Assembly: GCF_000732535.1 (NCBI RefSeq)
Contig: NZ_APNK01000003.1
Location: 62,001-126,000, forward strand
Origin: Salinisphaera hydrothermalis C41B8
GTDB taxonomy: Bacteria > Pseudomonadota > Gammaproteobacteria > Nevskiales > Salinisphaeraceae
Length of the DNA: 64,000 nucleotides
Direction: 5' to 3'
A program made the translations under genes and the position numbers. Shown in pieces: positions 1-8,316 of the stretch; position 1 is the first letter of the stretch, and each line of letters opens with the position of its first letter. The notes beneath the pieces were generated by a model. The model made no database searches and was not told the origin of the DNA. It was given only the letters and a program-made list of their open reading frames with translations.

Positions 1-256
1 GTTGCGGCATGTCCCGAACAACAAGAACGTCGTGCTCGGGCTGGTCTCGTCCAAGACGCCAGAACTGGAACCGATGGACGCCCTGGCCAAACGCATCGAC
101 GAAGCCGCGGCCTATGTCGATCTCGAGCAGCTCTGCCTGAGTCCGCAGTGCGGTTTCTCCAGCACCGTCGAAGGCAATGCGCTCACCGAGGACGACCAGT
201 GGGCCAAGCTCGAACGCGTGGTCGAGACCTCGCGCCAGGTCTGGGGCGACTCCTGA
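1..256 (+). CDS. MetE-like methionine synthase C-terminal part (partial)
   Basis: This is the C-terminal 84 residues of a cobalamin-independent methionine synthase-type protein; the gene begins left of the window. Family members transfer a methyl group to homocysteine (or a related thiol) at a zinc site in a TIM barrel. The visible part carries the late barrel strand with 'LGLVSSKTPELE' and the motif 'LSPQCGFSS', whose Cys matches the last zinc-ligand Cys of MetE C-terminal domains. It is more like the short, stand-alone MetE_C proteins (COG0620) than full E. coli MetE, but the missing N-terminus prevents a firm choice. A short hairpin follows at 310-325. Confidence 0.75.
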   Translation, partial: LRHVPNNKNVVLGLVSSKTPELEPMDALAKRIDEAAAYVDLEQLCLSPQCGFSSTVEGNALTEDDQWAKLERVVETSRQVWGDS

Positions 257-309
257 TTCGCGGCACTCACCAGACCCTGCATCCGGATCACGCCGAACAC
301 CGATTAAGC

Positions 310-325
310 GCCTATTGGCATAGGC
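310..325. terminator. Short hairpin downstream of the MetE-like gene
   Basis: GCCTAT and ATAGGC form a perfect 6-bp stem around the 4-base loop TGGC, followed by CCCAAAAC rather than a T tract. It lies 54 bp after the MetE-like stop and could be a weak terminator. Otherwise the stretch 257-428 holds nothing recognisable. Confidence 0.3.
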
Positions 326-428
326 CCCAAAACCGGAGCTCGACTACAGTCGACCTGGCCAAGGAAGGTGAGGCCCCGAATAGCAATCCGATGCAGGGCT
401 GTTTGCGCGAAAGCTTGCCGAGGCCGCG

Positions 429-635
429 CTAGGGTCTGTTGAGGTTTCGTGCGAGTCCGCGCCAAGCGCTGTTTTGCGGCAAGACGAGACGTAGCGAACG
501 TGGCGTAGTGGATCTACGCGAGAGAGCGACAACGCTGTATTGCCGCCTCACGGGCACGGGCCCTGCGGGTGAGGCCCGCCCACGGCGCCAAGCGGCGTTG
601 CATGCGGTGGCGTCTCTCGTGACGACACGCCCTAG
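429..635 (-). repeat. MITE-like palindromic repeat, shortened copy A
   Basis: Positions 429-548 match, in reverse orientation, about 120 bp of the right half of the copy at 12557-12830: the terminal CTAGGGTCTGTTGAGG, the 'GCGCCAAGCGCTG' block and the inner 'GTAGCGAACG' region. Beyond 548 the similarity decays, apart from a GGCGTTGC patch and the last bases ACACGCCCTAG at 625-635, which restore the opposite terminus. The far-end CTAG supplies the TAG stop codon (632-634) of the exonuclease gene. No coding capacity is seen. Confidence 0.7.
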
Positions 636-1261
636 ATCAACTGCCGCGCGGCCTCGTATTCGGCAATGACCGCCTGCGCCGGGCGGTGAGCCTCAGTCAG
701 CCAGTCGGTCACGCTCAGGCCGGTGGCGCGCACCGCGGCGGCGACCACTTGCCCGGCGGCCCGGGCGTCCTCGCCGGCGTCGTGATGGGCGAAGTCGAGT
801 TTGAGATGGCGTTTCAGGCTGGCCAGACCATGGCCGCCCCGGGTCTTGAGTTCCGGAAACGCCCGTCGTGCGACACGCACCGAGTCGAGCCACTGGGCAT
901 CGATGACGGGGCAACCGTGGGCAAGACAGGCCCGCGTGATCGCCGTGACATCGAACGCCGTGTGGGAAACGACGATCTGGCCGGCCATGACGTCGGCCAC
1001 GCGATCGTGGATCGCCGCCCAGTCCGGCGCGTGCGTGACGTCACCGGGGCGGATGCCGTGGATGGCAATATTGCCGGCCGAAAAATACGTCTGCGGATGT
1101 ACCAGCCAGGACCAGTTCTCGACCAGTTGCCCCTCGGCGAACCGGGCGAAACCGATCTGGCAGATACTTCCGGCATCGCCATTCGCGGTCTCCACATCGA
1201 CGGCCACGAAAGCATTCGGGTCGAGACGCAGCCCGTCCGGCGCGGCGATCGGGCGCGCCAT
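632..1261 (-). CDS. DnaQ-like DEDDh 3'-5' exonuclease
   Basis: A 209-residue exonuclease of the DnaQ/epsilon superfamily, which hydrolyses single-stranded nucleic acid from the 3' end with two metal ions. The acidic set is visible: D22 and E24 in 'VDVET', D104 in 'HTAFD', and H160/D165 in 'HHDAGED', so it is the DEDDh subtype. The 'NIAIHGI' segment near residue 65 is typical of this family. It is a stand-alone nuclease with no polymerase or helicase domain, so it is more likely an accessory repair or RNA-processing nuclease than the replicative epsilon subunit. Its TAG stop lies inside the end of repeat copy A. It is followed on the same strand by the LOG gene, 3 bp away. Confidence 0.85.
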   Translation of the reverse strand: MARPIAAPDGLRLDPNAFVAVDVETANGDAGSICQIGFARFAEGQLVENWSWLVHPQTYFSAGNIAIHGIRPGDVTHAPDWAAIHDRVADVMAGQIVVSHTAFDVTAITRACLAHGCPVIDAQWLDSVRVARRAFPELKTRGGHGLASLKRHLKLDFAHHDAGEDARAAGQVVAAAVRATGLSVTDWLTEAHRPAQAVIAEYEAARQLI

Positions 1262-1264
1262 GGT

Positions 1265-1843
1265 TCAGGCCGTACCGGCCAGTTTCGCCGCCATCTGCTC
1301 GACCAGGGCGTTGGCGGTTTCCGCCACGGCAATGCGCGCGACGTGCTCATCGCCCACGAACCCCTGATCGCGCATATGCTGCATACAATGGAGCAGCGGC
1401 TGGTAGAAGCCAGCGACATCGAGCAGCCCGGCGGGTTTATCGTGCCAGCCGATCTGGTGCCAGGTGAGCACTTCGAACAGCTCTTCCAGCGTGCCAAAAC
1501 CGCCGGGCATGGCGATGAAGCCATCGGCCGCCTCGATCATGGCAAGTTTGCGCTGATGCATGGTCTCGACTACGCGTAATTCGGTGAGCCCGTCGTGAGC
1601 GACTTCGCGCTTGGCCAGGCCCCGGGGGATCACGCCGAGAACGCGGCCGCCAGCGGCCAGCGCTGCGTCGGCAATCGCGCCCATCAGCCCGACGCGCGCG
1701 CCGCCGTAGACGAGGCCGATGCCGGTCGTCGCCAGGACAGTGCCGAGGGCTTCGGCGGCTTGGCGGTAACGCGGGTCGGTGCCCTCCCGCGAGCCGCAGT
1801 ACACACAGATCCAGCGATCAGTTTCGGGTCGGTCAGCGTTCAT
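1265..1843 (-). CDS. LOG family protein (TIGR00730-type phosphoribohydrolase)
   Basis: A 192-residue Rossmann-like protein of the 'lysine decarboxylase-like'/LOG family. Characterised members hydrolyse nucleoside 5'-monophosphates (cytokinin riboside monophosphates or AMP) to the base and ribose 5-phosphate. The signature 'PGGFGTLEE' is at residues 113-121, the conserved 'YGGARVGLMG' near residue 46, and the catalytic Arg in 'MHQRK' near residue 98. I chose the ATG at 1843 because the 192-residue product matches the usual family length; an upstream in-frame extension to 1954 has no family-like sequence. It reads toward the exonuclease gene with only 3 bp between them, so the two are probably co-transcribed. 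Confidence 0.85.
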   Translation of the reverse strand: MNADRPETDRWICVYCGSREGTDPRYRQAAEALGTVLATTGIGLVYGGARVGLMGAIADAALAAGGRVLGVIPRGLAKREVAHDGLTELRVVETMHQRKLAMIEAADGFIAMPGGFGTLEELFEVLTWHQIGWHDKPAGLLDVAGFYQPLLHCMQHMRDQGFVGDEHVARIAVAETANALVEQMAAKLAGTA

Positions 1844-1998
1844 GGCCCAGAGCATAAACCGCCAACGGCACGGCGAGAATCCCCGGGCGGCGAGATCGCC
1901 CGACATTAAGAAACCGTGACTGCAAACGCCAGGGCGCTCACGTAAGCTCGACACGCGCGCGGTTGGCGCGCTGGATTACGCTTTACAGAGATCCGGTT

Positions 1999-2967
1999 AT
2001 GGACGTACCCGTCTGGGTCTGGGCTGCCACCATCGCGGGTATCGCGGCCCTGCTTATCTTCGACTTCTTCGCCCATGTGCGCACGCCGCACGAGCCCTCG
2101 ATGAAAGAGGCCGGCGGCTGGTCAATCTTCTATGTCGTGATCGCACTGATCTTCGGCGCGGGCCTGTGGTTCGTCTGGGGCCACGACCACGGCGTGGAAT
2201 ATCTCGCGGGCTACGTGACCGAGAAGAGCCTGTCGGTCGACAACCTATTCGTCTTCGTCATCATCATGGCGGCATTCGACGTGCCTAAGGCCTATCAGCA
2301 GAAGGTGCTGCTGGTGGGCGTGATCATCGCGCTGATCCTGCGCGCGATCTTCATTGCCCTGGGCGCGGCGGCGATCGAACACTTCTCCTGGGTGTTCTAT
2401 ATCTTCGGGCTGTTCCTGCTGTACACGGCGTACACGCTGGCCACGTCGTCGCACGAGGAAAGCGAGGAATACGAACCCAACCTGCTGGTGCGGCTCGCCC
2501 AGAAATATTTGCCGGCCACGGACGAATACAACGAATCCAAACTGACGATCGTGCGCAACGGACAACGCATGATGACGCCCATGCTGATCGTGATGATCGC
2601 CATCGGCGCCACCGACATCCTGTTTGCGCTGGATTCGATCCCGGCGATCTACGGGCTTACCAAGGAGCCCTACATCGTCTTCACGGCCAATGCCTTTGCC
2701 CTGCTCGGGCTGATTCAGCTCTACTTCCTGCTCGGCGGCCTGCTCAACCGGCTGGTCTATCTATCGCTGGGGCTGGCCGTCATCCTCGGTTTCATCGGCA
2801 TTAAGCTGATCATCGAGGCACTGCACGGCAACGAACTGCCGTTCATCAATGGCGGGCAGCATGTGTCTGCCATCCCGGAAATTCCGATCTGGCTGTCGTT
2901 GTCGATTATCGTCGGCGTGCTCGTCATCACCACAGTGGCGAGCCTGATCCGGTCGGCGCGGGGTTGA
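1999..2967 (+). CDS. TerC family integral membrane protein (Alx-like)
   Basis: A 322-residue TerC-family protein with about seven to eight hydrophobic helices. The family includes Alx and YkoY/MeeF-type manganese exporters and tellurite-resistance TerC. The conserved acidic membrane motifs are present: 'EKSLSVDNLFVF' near residue 75 and 'ATDILFALDSIPA' near residue 205, which carry the proposed metal-binding Asp residues. The ATG at 1999 is used because it opens directly into the first membrane helix; the in-frame extension upstream is not conserved-looking. I looked for a yybP-ykoY manganese riboswitch in the leader and did not find a convincing one. Manganese efflux is an inference from the family. 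Confidence 0.85.
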   Translation: MDVPVWVWAATIAGIAALLIFDFFAHVRTPHEPSMKEAGGWSIFYVVIALIFGAGLWFVWGHDHGVEYLAGYVTEKSLSVDNLFVFVIIMAAFDVPKAYQQKVLLVGVIIALILRAIFIALGAAAIEHFSWVFYIFGLFLLYTAYTLATSSHEESEEYEPNLLVRLAQKYLPATDEYNESKLTIVRNGQRMMTPMLIVMIAIGATDILFALDSIPAIYGLTKEPYIVFTANAFALLGLIQLYFLLGGLLNRLVYLSLGLAVILGFIGIKLIIEALHGNELPFINGGQHVSAIPEIPIWLSLSIIVGVLVITTVASLIRSARG

Positions 2968-3063
2968 TCGCGGGTGGTGCGCGGTCAGGCACAGGGCGTG
3001 CCGTCGTGAGATACACCGCCGCGCCCGCCCCGGGGTGGCAAGACAAGGCATGGTGAGCTTGGC

Positions 3064-3112
3064 GTGGCCCGGCCACGGGCACGAACGATAACGCCGGATT
3101 GCCTGCCGGCGT
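3064..3112. terminator. Two hairpins in the convergent gap after the TerC gene
   Basis: GTGGCC-C-GGCCAC at 3064-3076 and ACGCCGG with CCGGCGT (8-base loop) at 3091-3112 lie between the convergent TerC and MarR genes. Neither has a T tract, so the terminator role is tentative. Confidence 0.3.
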
Positions 3113-3133
3113 CGGGCGCGTGGTTTGCCGATG

Positions 3134-3613
3134 TCACCAGAGGCGGTCCAATGCCTGAACGAGCAGGGCAGCGTCCCCCGCGCCCCTTTCCAGCACGAAT
3201 CGATGCTCCATCTCCGAGATCGCCTGCGCGACCTCGCGTTCGAGCTTTCGCCCTGGCTCGGTCAGCAACCAGAAACGCGAGCGGCCGTCCGAGGGATCCG
3301 GCCGACACTTAATGAGCTGGCGTTGCTCCAGCCCGCTCATCACGCCGACCATGTTCGACGGCGCCACGCCGAGGACTTCGCTGATCTGTTTGTGACGCAC
3401 CGCGTCATTGGTGGCGAGCAGAGCCAGAACCGAAAATTCCACCTGCCGGAGATTGAAAGTCTCGCCGATCTCGCGGGCAAAGGCCTGCTGCATGGCCAAA
3501 TCGGCGCGTCTGAGCTGATAGCCCAGGCGCATTCGCAGCCCGCCGTCGTCCAGACCGTGCCGGGCCGGCTCGGCAAAGTTCGCGGTGTTCGCTTGCGCGC
3601 TGGCGTGCTTCAC
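3134..3613 (-). CDS. MarR family transcriptional regulator of the hydroxycinnamate cluster
   Basis: A 159-residue MarR-type winged-helix regulator. The DNA-binding core spans about residues 50-115, with 'HKQISEVLGVAPSNMVGVMSGLEQRQLI' as the recognition region (quoted in part: key residues S84, N85, M86) and 'DPSDGRSRFWLLTEPG' as the wing. MarR-type regulators next to ferulate/coumarate genes (FerR, CouR and relatives) respond to hydroxycinnamoyl-CoA. The gene starts with GTG and overlaps the stop of the DUF3237 gene as GTGA (3610-3613), so the two are translationally coupled and divergent from ech. The inverted repeat at 4184-4200 is a likely operator. The regulator family is certain; the ligand is inferred from context. 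Confidence 0.8.
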   Translation of the reverse strand: MKHASAQANTANFAEPARHGLDDGGLRMRLGYQLRRADLAMQQAFAREIGETFNLRQVEFSVLALLATNDAVRHKQISEVLGVAPSNMVGVMSGLEQRQLIKCRPDPSDGRSRFWLLTEPGRKLEREVAQAISEMEHRFVLERGAGDAALLVQALDRLW

Positions 3614-4110
3614 GACTGGCCCTCTCTTTTATCGCAACTCAAAAGCCCGAGCGCGAACAGCTCGACGTCGACTTGATCGGCATGACGCTCGGCGCCGGCG
3701 ACGAAAAGTGTGCGCGTTAGCCAATCATACGGCCCGGCCGCCGCATTCAGACGCGCGCATGTCTGAAAGTAGTAGTCCGAAGGCGACACAGCCCGCCCCG
3801 CCGCGAGTTCGGCGGCAACGTCGGGCGGTGCATATCGCAGTCCGCTGTTATCCATCTCGATATACGTACCGCAGTCGAGTTCAAACGCGTATTGCGCTCT
3901 CAGATCCACGACGCCGTCCGGCCGGATGGTCTGCCAATCGCCTCCGCCCGGCAGCACGCGGCCCGATAGATAGGGACCACTCACCGTGCCGCCGGTAATC
4001 GGCACATATCGCCGGCGGCCAAGTGCGTTCACGCCAAAATCCACCGGCTCGCCCAGCGACACCTGTAAACGGCAAATGAACGTAAGCGCCGGCGCCTGGG
4101 GCTCGGTCAT
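3610..4110 (-). CDS. DUF3237 family protein
   Basis: A 166-residue protein recognised as DUF3237, a beta-barrel-like family of unknown function often found near aromatic-catabolism genes. Features include 'GGTVSGPYLSGRVLPGGGDW' near residue 40, 'YAFELDCGTYIEMDNSG' near residue 75 and the C-terminal 'DWLTRTLFVAGAERH'. The ATG at 4110 is preceded by a strong ribosome binding site (GGAGG, 5 bases upstream), so I prefer it over the in-frame ATG at 4170. It is coupled to the MarR gene by a 4-bp overlap and is divergent from the feruloyl-CoA hydratase/lyase gene. A role in hydroxycinnamate or vanillin metabolism is inferred from position only. Confidence 0.75.
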   Translation of the reverse strand: MTEPQAPALTFICRLQVSLGEPVDFGVNALGRRRYVPITGGTVSGPYLSGRVLPGGGDWQTIRPDGVVDLRAQYAFELDCGTYIEMDNSGLRYAPPDVAAELAAGRAVSPSDYYFQTCARLNAAAGPYDWLTRTLFVAGAERHADQVDVELFALGLLSCDKREGQS

Positions 4111-4183
4111 ATCGACCTCCGAATCGAGCAAAAGAGCCACAGCGTAGCGAGTCCATCGACGCCTGCCCATTCTACGACGTTTT

Positions 4184-4200
4184 AGTTATGTTCAATAACT
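4184..4200. promoter_or_regulatory. Inverted repeat, candidate MarR operator between DUF3237 and ech
   Basis: AGTTAT-GTTCA-ATAACT is a perfect 6-bp inverted repeat with a 5-base centre, in the AT-rich divergent gap 43 bp upstream of ech. Size and AT-rich arms fit a MarR dimer site, and the adjacent MarR gene makes it the obvious candidate. No other repeat of this quality is in the gap. Confidence 0.5.
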
Positions 4201-4243
4201 TTCTCGCATGGAATGATGACGCCACACCATCAGGAGAAGTTGC

Positions 4244-5077
4244 ATGACCGATTACGCCGACCGTTGGACCACGGTGCTCGTCGAGGTGGATGCCACCGGT
4301 ATTGCGTGGGTGACGCTGAACCGTCCCGACAAGCGCAATGCCATGAATCCGACGCTCAATCGCGAGATGATCGATGTGCTCGAGACGCTCGAACTCGACG
4401 AAGACGCTCGGGTCGTCGTGCTGACCGGCGCGGGCGAGTCCTGGACCGCCGGCATGGATCTCAAGGAATACTTCCGTGAGATCGATTCCCAGCCGGAGAT
4501 CGTGCAGGAGCGCATCCGTCGCGACTGCTCGCAGTGGCAGTGGAAACTGCTGCGCTTCTACGCCAAGCCGACCATCGCCATGGTCAACGGCTGGTGCTTC
4601 GGCGGCGGCTTTTCCCCGCTGGTCGCCTGCGATCTCGCAATCGCCGATGAGCAGGCGGTATTCGGCCTGTCGGAAATCAACTGGGGCATCCCGCCGGGCA
4701 ATCTGGTGAGCAAGGCCCTGGCCGACACGATCGGCCATCGCGAGGCGCTGTACTACATCATGACCGGCCAGACATTCACGGGCGCCGAAGCCGCGAGCAT
4801 GGGGCTGATCAATCGCGCCGTACCAACCGACCAATTGCGCGACGCCGTGACCGAACTGGCCGGCATGCTGGTCGACAAGAATCCGGTGGCGCTGCGTTAC
4901 GCCAAGAACGGGTTCAAACGCTGTCGCGAACTGACCTGGGAGCAGAACGAGGATTATCTGTACGCCAAGATCGACCAGTCGAATCATCGGGACCCGGAGC
5001 ACGGTCGCGAACAGGGGCTTAAACAGTTCCTCGACGACAAGACGATCAAGCCGGGGCTGCAGAGTTACAAACGCTGA
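4244..5077 (+). CDS. ech: 4-hydroxycinnamoyl-CoA (feruloyl-CoA) hydratase/lyase
   Basis: A 277-residue crotonase-fold enzyme that hydrates feruloyl-, caffeoyl- or 4-coumaroyl-CoA and then cleaves the product to the hydroxybenzaldehyde (vanillin) and acetyl-CoA. From memory it closely resembles the characterised Pseudomonas fluorescens HCHL over its whole length, including 'WTAGMDLKEYFREID', 'GWCFGGGFSPLVACD', 'LSEINWGIPPGN' and 'RCRELTWEQNEDYLYAK'. The HCHL active-site residues are retained: S124, E144 and Y240 (Ser123, Glu143 and Tyr239 in HCHL numbering). That distinguishes it from ordinary enoyl-CoA hydratases. The acyl-CoA synthetase that would make its substrate follows 92 bp downstream on the same strand. 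Confidence 0.93.
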   Translation: MTDYADRWTTVLVEVDATGIAWVTLNRPDKRNAMNPTLNREMIDVLETLELDEDARVVVLTGAGESWTAGMDLKEYFREIDSQPEIVQERIRRDCSQWQWKLLRFYAKPTIAMVNGWCFGGGFSPLVACDLAIADEQAVFGLSEINWGIPPGNLVSKALADTIGHREALYYIMTGQTFTGAEAASMGLINRAVPTDQLRDAVTELAGMLVDKNPVALRYAKNGFKRCRELTWEQNEDYLYAKIDQSNHRDPEHGREQGLKQFLDDKTIKPGLQSYKR

Positions 5078-5169
5078 CGCCGCCGCGCACCCACGGCTCA
5101 CAGGCGCATTCGGCGGGCGATCGCACCGGCCCGTCGAATCACCGTCGCTCCCGCCAAGGAAGACCGCTT

Positions 5170-6687
5170 ATGTCACGATGGAATCTGCCGGATCCGGTCG
5201 CATTGCATGCGTATGGCCAGCCGGAGCGCTTGGCATGTCATGACGTCGCCACCGGGCGGCGCTGGCGCTACGACGAATTCGATCGCGATATTCAGCGAAC
5301 GGTCGCCCTGCTGGCGGATCGATACGGCATCGTACACGGCGACCGTGTCGCCACGGTCGCCAATAACGGCGCCGATCTCTTGCTGCTGAACCTGGCCGCG
5401 GAACGGCTGGGCGCCATCTTCGTGCCACTCAACTATCGTCTGTCCACGCTTGAGTTGAACGCCATCCTCGACGACTGCCGGCCCGCACTGGTTGCCACCG
5501 ACCGATTCGATCGACTGCCAACGCCTTCGTCCGGTTACGCGGTCCACGTCGCCGATCTGGCGCGCGAGATCGCCGCCTGCGAACCCGCCGAGCACGGGCC
5601 ACGCCCACCGAACGACGAAACCAAGATCATCCTCTACACATCGGGTACGTCCGGCCGCCCGAAGGGCGTCATGATCACCGGGGACAACATCCGCGCCACC
5701 GCACTCAATTTCGGCGTGCCCGGCCGGGTCGCCTGGAACAGCGTATTTTTGTGCGATGCCCCGATGTTTCACGTGATCGGGCTGTTACCCAGCATGCGCG
5801 CGACGCTCATGTTCGGTGGCGCCCTGCACATCTCACCGGGCTTCGATCCCGAGCGCACCAATCGCCTGCTCGCCGATGCCGACATCGGCGTCACGCATTA
5901 TTTCTGCGTGCCCAAAATGGCCAGCATGCTCGCCGAGCAGGCCAATTTCGAGCCGTCGCGCTGGCAGCATCTGCAAGCGCTATTCACCGGCGGCTCGCCG
6001 ATTTCTCCCGCCGAAGTGAACGGGTGGCTCGAACGCGGCATCAAGGTCTCGAACGGTTTCGGCATGACGGAGGCCGGCACGATCATGCATGTGCCGCTGA
6101 ACCGCCAGCTCATGGCCGAAACCGCGGGCAGCGTTGGCTTGCCCGCGCCCTTTCTGGAGGTCCGACTGGTCGATGAACACGACAATGACGTAGCCGCCGG
6201 GGAGCCCGGCGAGATTCTGGTACGGGGTGCCAATGTCACCCCGGGTTACTGGAACCGCCCCGAAGAGACCGCCAAGGCGTTGACCGCCGATGGCTGGCTG
6301 CGCACCGGCGACATCGGCCAGGCCGACGTGCGCGGGCATATCACCCTCAAGGATCGCAAGAAGGACATGTTCATTTCCGGCGGGGAAAACGTCTTTCCTG
6401 CGGAGGTCGAAAACGCCCTGATGGATCACCCCGACGTGGTCGAGGCGGCCGTGGTCGGCGTGGCCGATCCCGGCTGGGGGGAAATCGGCCATGCCTATGT
6501 CGTGCTCCGGGCCGGATCGCCAGCCGACCCCGACACGCTGGCACAGCATTGCCAACAACGGCTGGCGGGTTACAAGACTCCGAAGCGTTTCGTCATCGTC
6601 GAAGAACTGCCCCGCAACGCGGCCGGCAAGCTCATGAAACAAGTGTTGAAGACCCCCGGGCACGGCCCGGACTCGTCCCCCGGCTGA
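5170..6687 (+). CDS. fcs: Hydroxycinnamate (feruloyl)-CoA synthetase, AMP-forming
   Basis: A 505-residue ANL-superfamily ligase that activates a carboxylate with ATP and CoA. Core motifs are all present: 'LYTSGTSGRPKGVM' (A3, near residue 157), 'NGFGMTEAG' (A5, near 296), 'WLRTGDIG' (A7), 'DRKKDMFISGGENVFPAEVE' (A8 hinge) and the C-terminal catalytic Lys in 'NAAGKLMK'. The fold alone would allow many acyl substrates; the ech neighbour makes ferulate, coumarate or caffeate the likely one, completing ferulate to vanillin. The ATG follows an AAGGA ribosome binding site. A strong hairpin at 6721-6753 ends the unit. Confidence 0.85.
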   Translation: MSRWNLPDPVALHAYGQPERLACHDVATGRRWRYDEFDRDIQRTVALLADRYGIVHGDRVATVANNGADLLLLNLAAERLGAIFVPLNYRLSTLELNAILDDCRPALVATDRFDRLPTPSSGYAVHVADLAREIAACEPAEHGPRPPNDETKIILYTSGTSGRPKGVMITGDNIRATALNFGVPGRVAWNSVFLCDAPMFHVIGLLPSMRATLMFGGALHISPGFDPERTNRLLADADIGVTHYFCVPKMASMLAEQANFEPSRWQHLQALFTGGSPISPAEVNGWLERGIKVSNGFGMTEAGTIMHVPLNRQLMAETAGSVGLPAPFLEVRLVDEHDNDVAAGEPGEILVRGANVTPGYWNRPEETAKALTADGWLRTGDIGQADVRGHITLKDRKKDMFISGGENVFPAEVENALMDHPDVVEAAVVGVADPGWGEIGHAYVVLRAGSPADPDTLAQHCQQRLAGYKTPKRFVIVEELPRNAAGKLMKQVLKTPGHGPDSSPG

Positions 6688-6720
6688 GCGCCGGAAACCG
6701 CCCGCCCCCACGATCATTGG

Positions 6721-6753
6721 GCCATGCCCGGTTCGCTTGACACCGGGCATGGC
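6721..6753. terminator. Perfect 12-bp hairpin after fcs
   Basis: GCCATGCCCGGT and ACCGGGCATGGC form a perfect 12-bp stem with a 9-base loop, 33 bp after the fcs stop. There is no T tract, as with several other hairpins in this window. It is the best terminator candidate for the ech-fcs unit. Confidence 0.5.
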
Positions 6754-7130
6754 GGCGGCGTACCGCGCACCCCACAGTTACTTGCCGGCATACGCGGGGC
6801 ACAGCCCGCAGCGCTGAACCAGCGCCTATTCCCACGAGACGTTGCCGGCCGCCCACGCCGTCACGCCATGCCCTCCCTGGGCCTGTATACAATCCATAGA
6901 ATCAGCCGCCCGAATCGGGCGTAGCGCTTCACGAGTCGAGCGGCACCGATGTCGCCAGCCTTGGCTTTCTGACCCCATCCCGCACACGTCCATCATTATT
7001 CAAATAAAACAATATATTAAAACTACTTAAAAACTATAAAAGCCGCTACGACTTTAGCCTATGAGACGAAAAGCTGACCGCGAAAAACGATAAGCTATTG
7101 ATTTATATGAGCGGCGAAATTACGGATTTT
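6754..7130. other. Non-coding, increasingly AT-rich stretch upstream of vanA
   Basis: No gene is supported here. After about 6985 the composition becomes strongly AT-rich (runs such as AAATAAAACAATATATTAAAA) compared with the rest of the window, which suits a promoter or protein-binding region. One TGTATACA palindrome lies at 6884-6891. Confidence 0.5.
6884..6891. promoter_or_regulatory. TGTATACA palindrome, distal candidate VanR site
   Basis: This is the same 8-base palindrome as at 7162-7169, 278 bp further upstream of vanA. FCD-type GntR regulators commonly bind TNGTNNNACNA-like palindromes. As a short site it could also be chance. Confidence 0.35.
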
Positions 7131-7169
7131 TTGCATCACGACGCTTTTGTTATCGATTATATGTATACA
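7131..7169 (+). promoter_or_regulatory. vanA promoter with overlapping VanR operator candidate
   Basis: TTGCAT (7131-7136) and GATTAT (7155-7160) with an 18-bp spacer form a plausible sigma-70 promoter. The palindrome TGTATACA at 7162-7169 lies just after the -10 box, where a repressor would block initiation. The adjacent vanR encodes an FCD-type GntR regulator whose relatives bind such sites. Promoter and operator are both inferred from sequence. Confidence 0.45.
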
Positions 7170-7211
7170 ACTTGAATACCAAGCCGGAACCGAGTCCGGA
7201 GGAGATCGACG

Positions 7212-8294
7212 ATGCCGACGACGGAACGCAGTTATCCCCGCAACGCCTGGTATGCCGCGGCCTGGAGCCATGAAATCGAACACGACCTGTCGGCCCGTAC
7301 CGTCTGCGACACCGATCTGGTGCTGTATCGCAAGAGCGATGGCGAGGTCACGGCCCTGGAAGACGCCTGCTGGCATCGGCTGCTGCCGCTGTCGATGGGC
7401 AAGCTCGATGGCGATCGCGTGATGTGTGGCTATCACGGCCTCAAGTTCGACAGCGACGGGCGCTGTGTCTACATGCCCTCGCAGGAAACCGTGAACCCGT
7501 CGGCCTGCGTGCGTCATTTCCCCACCGTCGAGCGGCATGCCCTGGTCTGGGTCTGGCCCGGCAACCCGGCCCTGGCCGATCCCGAGCTCGTGCCCGATTT
7601 CCATTGGAACGACGATCCGCAGCTGGCCGGCCGCGGCGGCACCTTCTACAGCCTTGGCTGCAACTATCGGCTGTTGGTCGACAATCTCATGGATCTGACC
7701 CACGAGACTTTCGTGCACGCGGGCAGCATCGGCCACGACTCCATTACCCGCACGCCGTTCGAAATCGAACACGACGACCGCTTCGTGACCATGTCCCGCT
7801 GGATGCTCAATCACGATGCCCCGCCGTTCTGGGCCTGGCAGCTCGGGCGCGACGTGGCCGTCGATCGCTGGCATCAGATCCGTTTCGAGGCCCCGTCGAC
7901 CGTGGTCGGCGATGTCGGTGTGGCCGAGATCGGCACCGGCGCGCCGGAGGGCGATCGCTCCCAGGGCGTGACCGGCTATTTTCTGGCCGCGATCACCCCG
8001 GAAACCGAAACCAGCTGCCACTACTTCTGGAACTTCGTGCGCGACCACCACATCGACGACCCTGAATGGACCGAGGCGCTGCATACCGCCCACGTCAACG
8101 GCGAATCGGGGGTCTACGAACAGGATGTCGAAGTGCTGGAAGCGCAGCAGGCGGCGATCGAGCGCCACAGCCGGATGCCGTTCTATCACTTGAACATCGA
8201 CGCCGGCGCCCTCTGGGCTCGCCGCCTGATCGAACAGCGCATCGCCGCCGAGCCTGATGCGCCGATCCGGCGTCTCGAAGCGGCGGCCGGCTGA
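7212..8294 (+). CDS. vanA: Vanillate O-demethylase, Rieske oxygenase subunit
   Basis: A 360-residue Rieske non-haem iron oxygenase that converts vanillate to protocatechuate and formaldehyde, using electrons from VanB. The Rieske ligands are visible: C53-x-H55 and C72-x2-H75. The mononuclear iron facial triad begins with H164 and H169 in 'DLTHETFVH'. The N-terminus 'RNAWYAAAWSHEI' and 'GCNYRLLVDNLMDLTHE' are typical of VanA. The ATG follows a clear GGAGG site. It heads a vanA-vanR-vanB operon downstream of ech/fcs, so ferulate would pass to vanillin and vanillate and then to protocatechuate. The vanillin dehydrogenase needed between the two is not in this window. Confidence 0.92.
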   Translation: MPTTERSYPRNAWYAAAWSHEIEHDLSARTVCDTDLVLYRKSDGEVTALEDACWHRLLPLSMGKLDGDRVMCGYHGLKFDSDGRCVYMPSQETVNPSACVRHFPTVERHALVWVWPGNPALADPELVPDFHWNDDPQLAGRGGTFYSLGCNYRLLVDNLMDLTHETFVHAGSIGHDSITRTPFEIEHDDRFVTMSRWMLNHDAPPFWAWQLGRDVAVDRWHQIRFEAPSTVVGDVGVAEIGTGAPEGDRSQGVTGYFLAAITPETETSCHYFWNFVRDHHIDDPEWTEALHTAHVNGESGVYEQDVEVLEAQQAAIERHSRMPFYHLNIDAGALWARRLIEQRIAAEPDAPIRRLEAAAG

Positions 8295-8316
8295 GCCGAA
8301 AGCACAGGATTCGACC

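Noticed and set aside
1911-1998. Possible yybP-ykoY manganese riboswitch before the TerC gene
   Set aside because: The leader is short and lacks the conserved paired loops; only its position before a TerC-family gene suggested it.
4172-5101. 309-codon open frame antisense to ech
   Set aside because: The plus-strand product is an unmistakable hydroxycinnamoyl-CoA hydratase/lyase.
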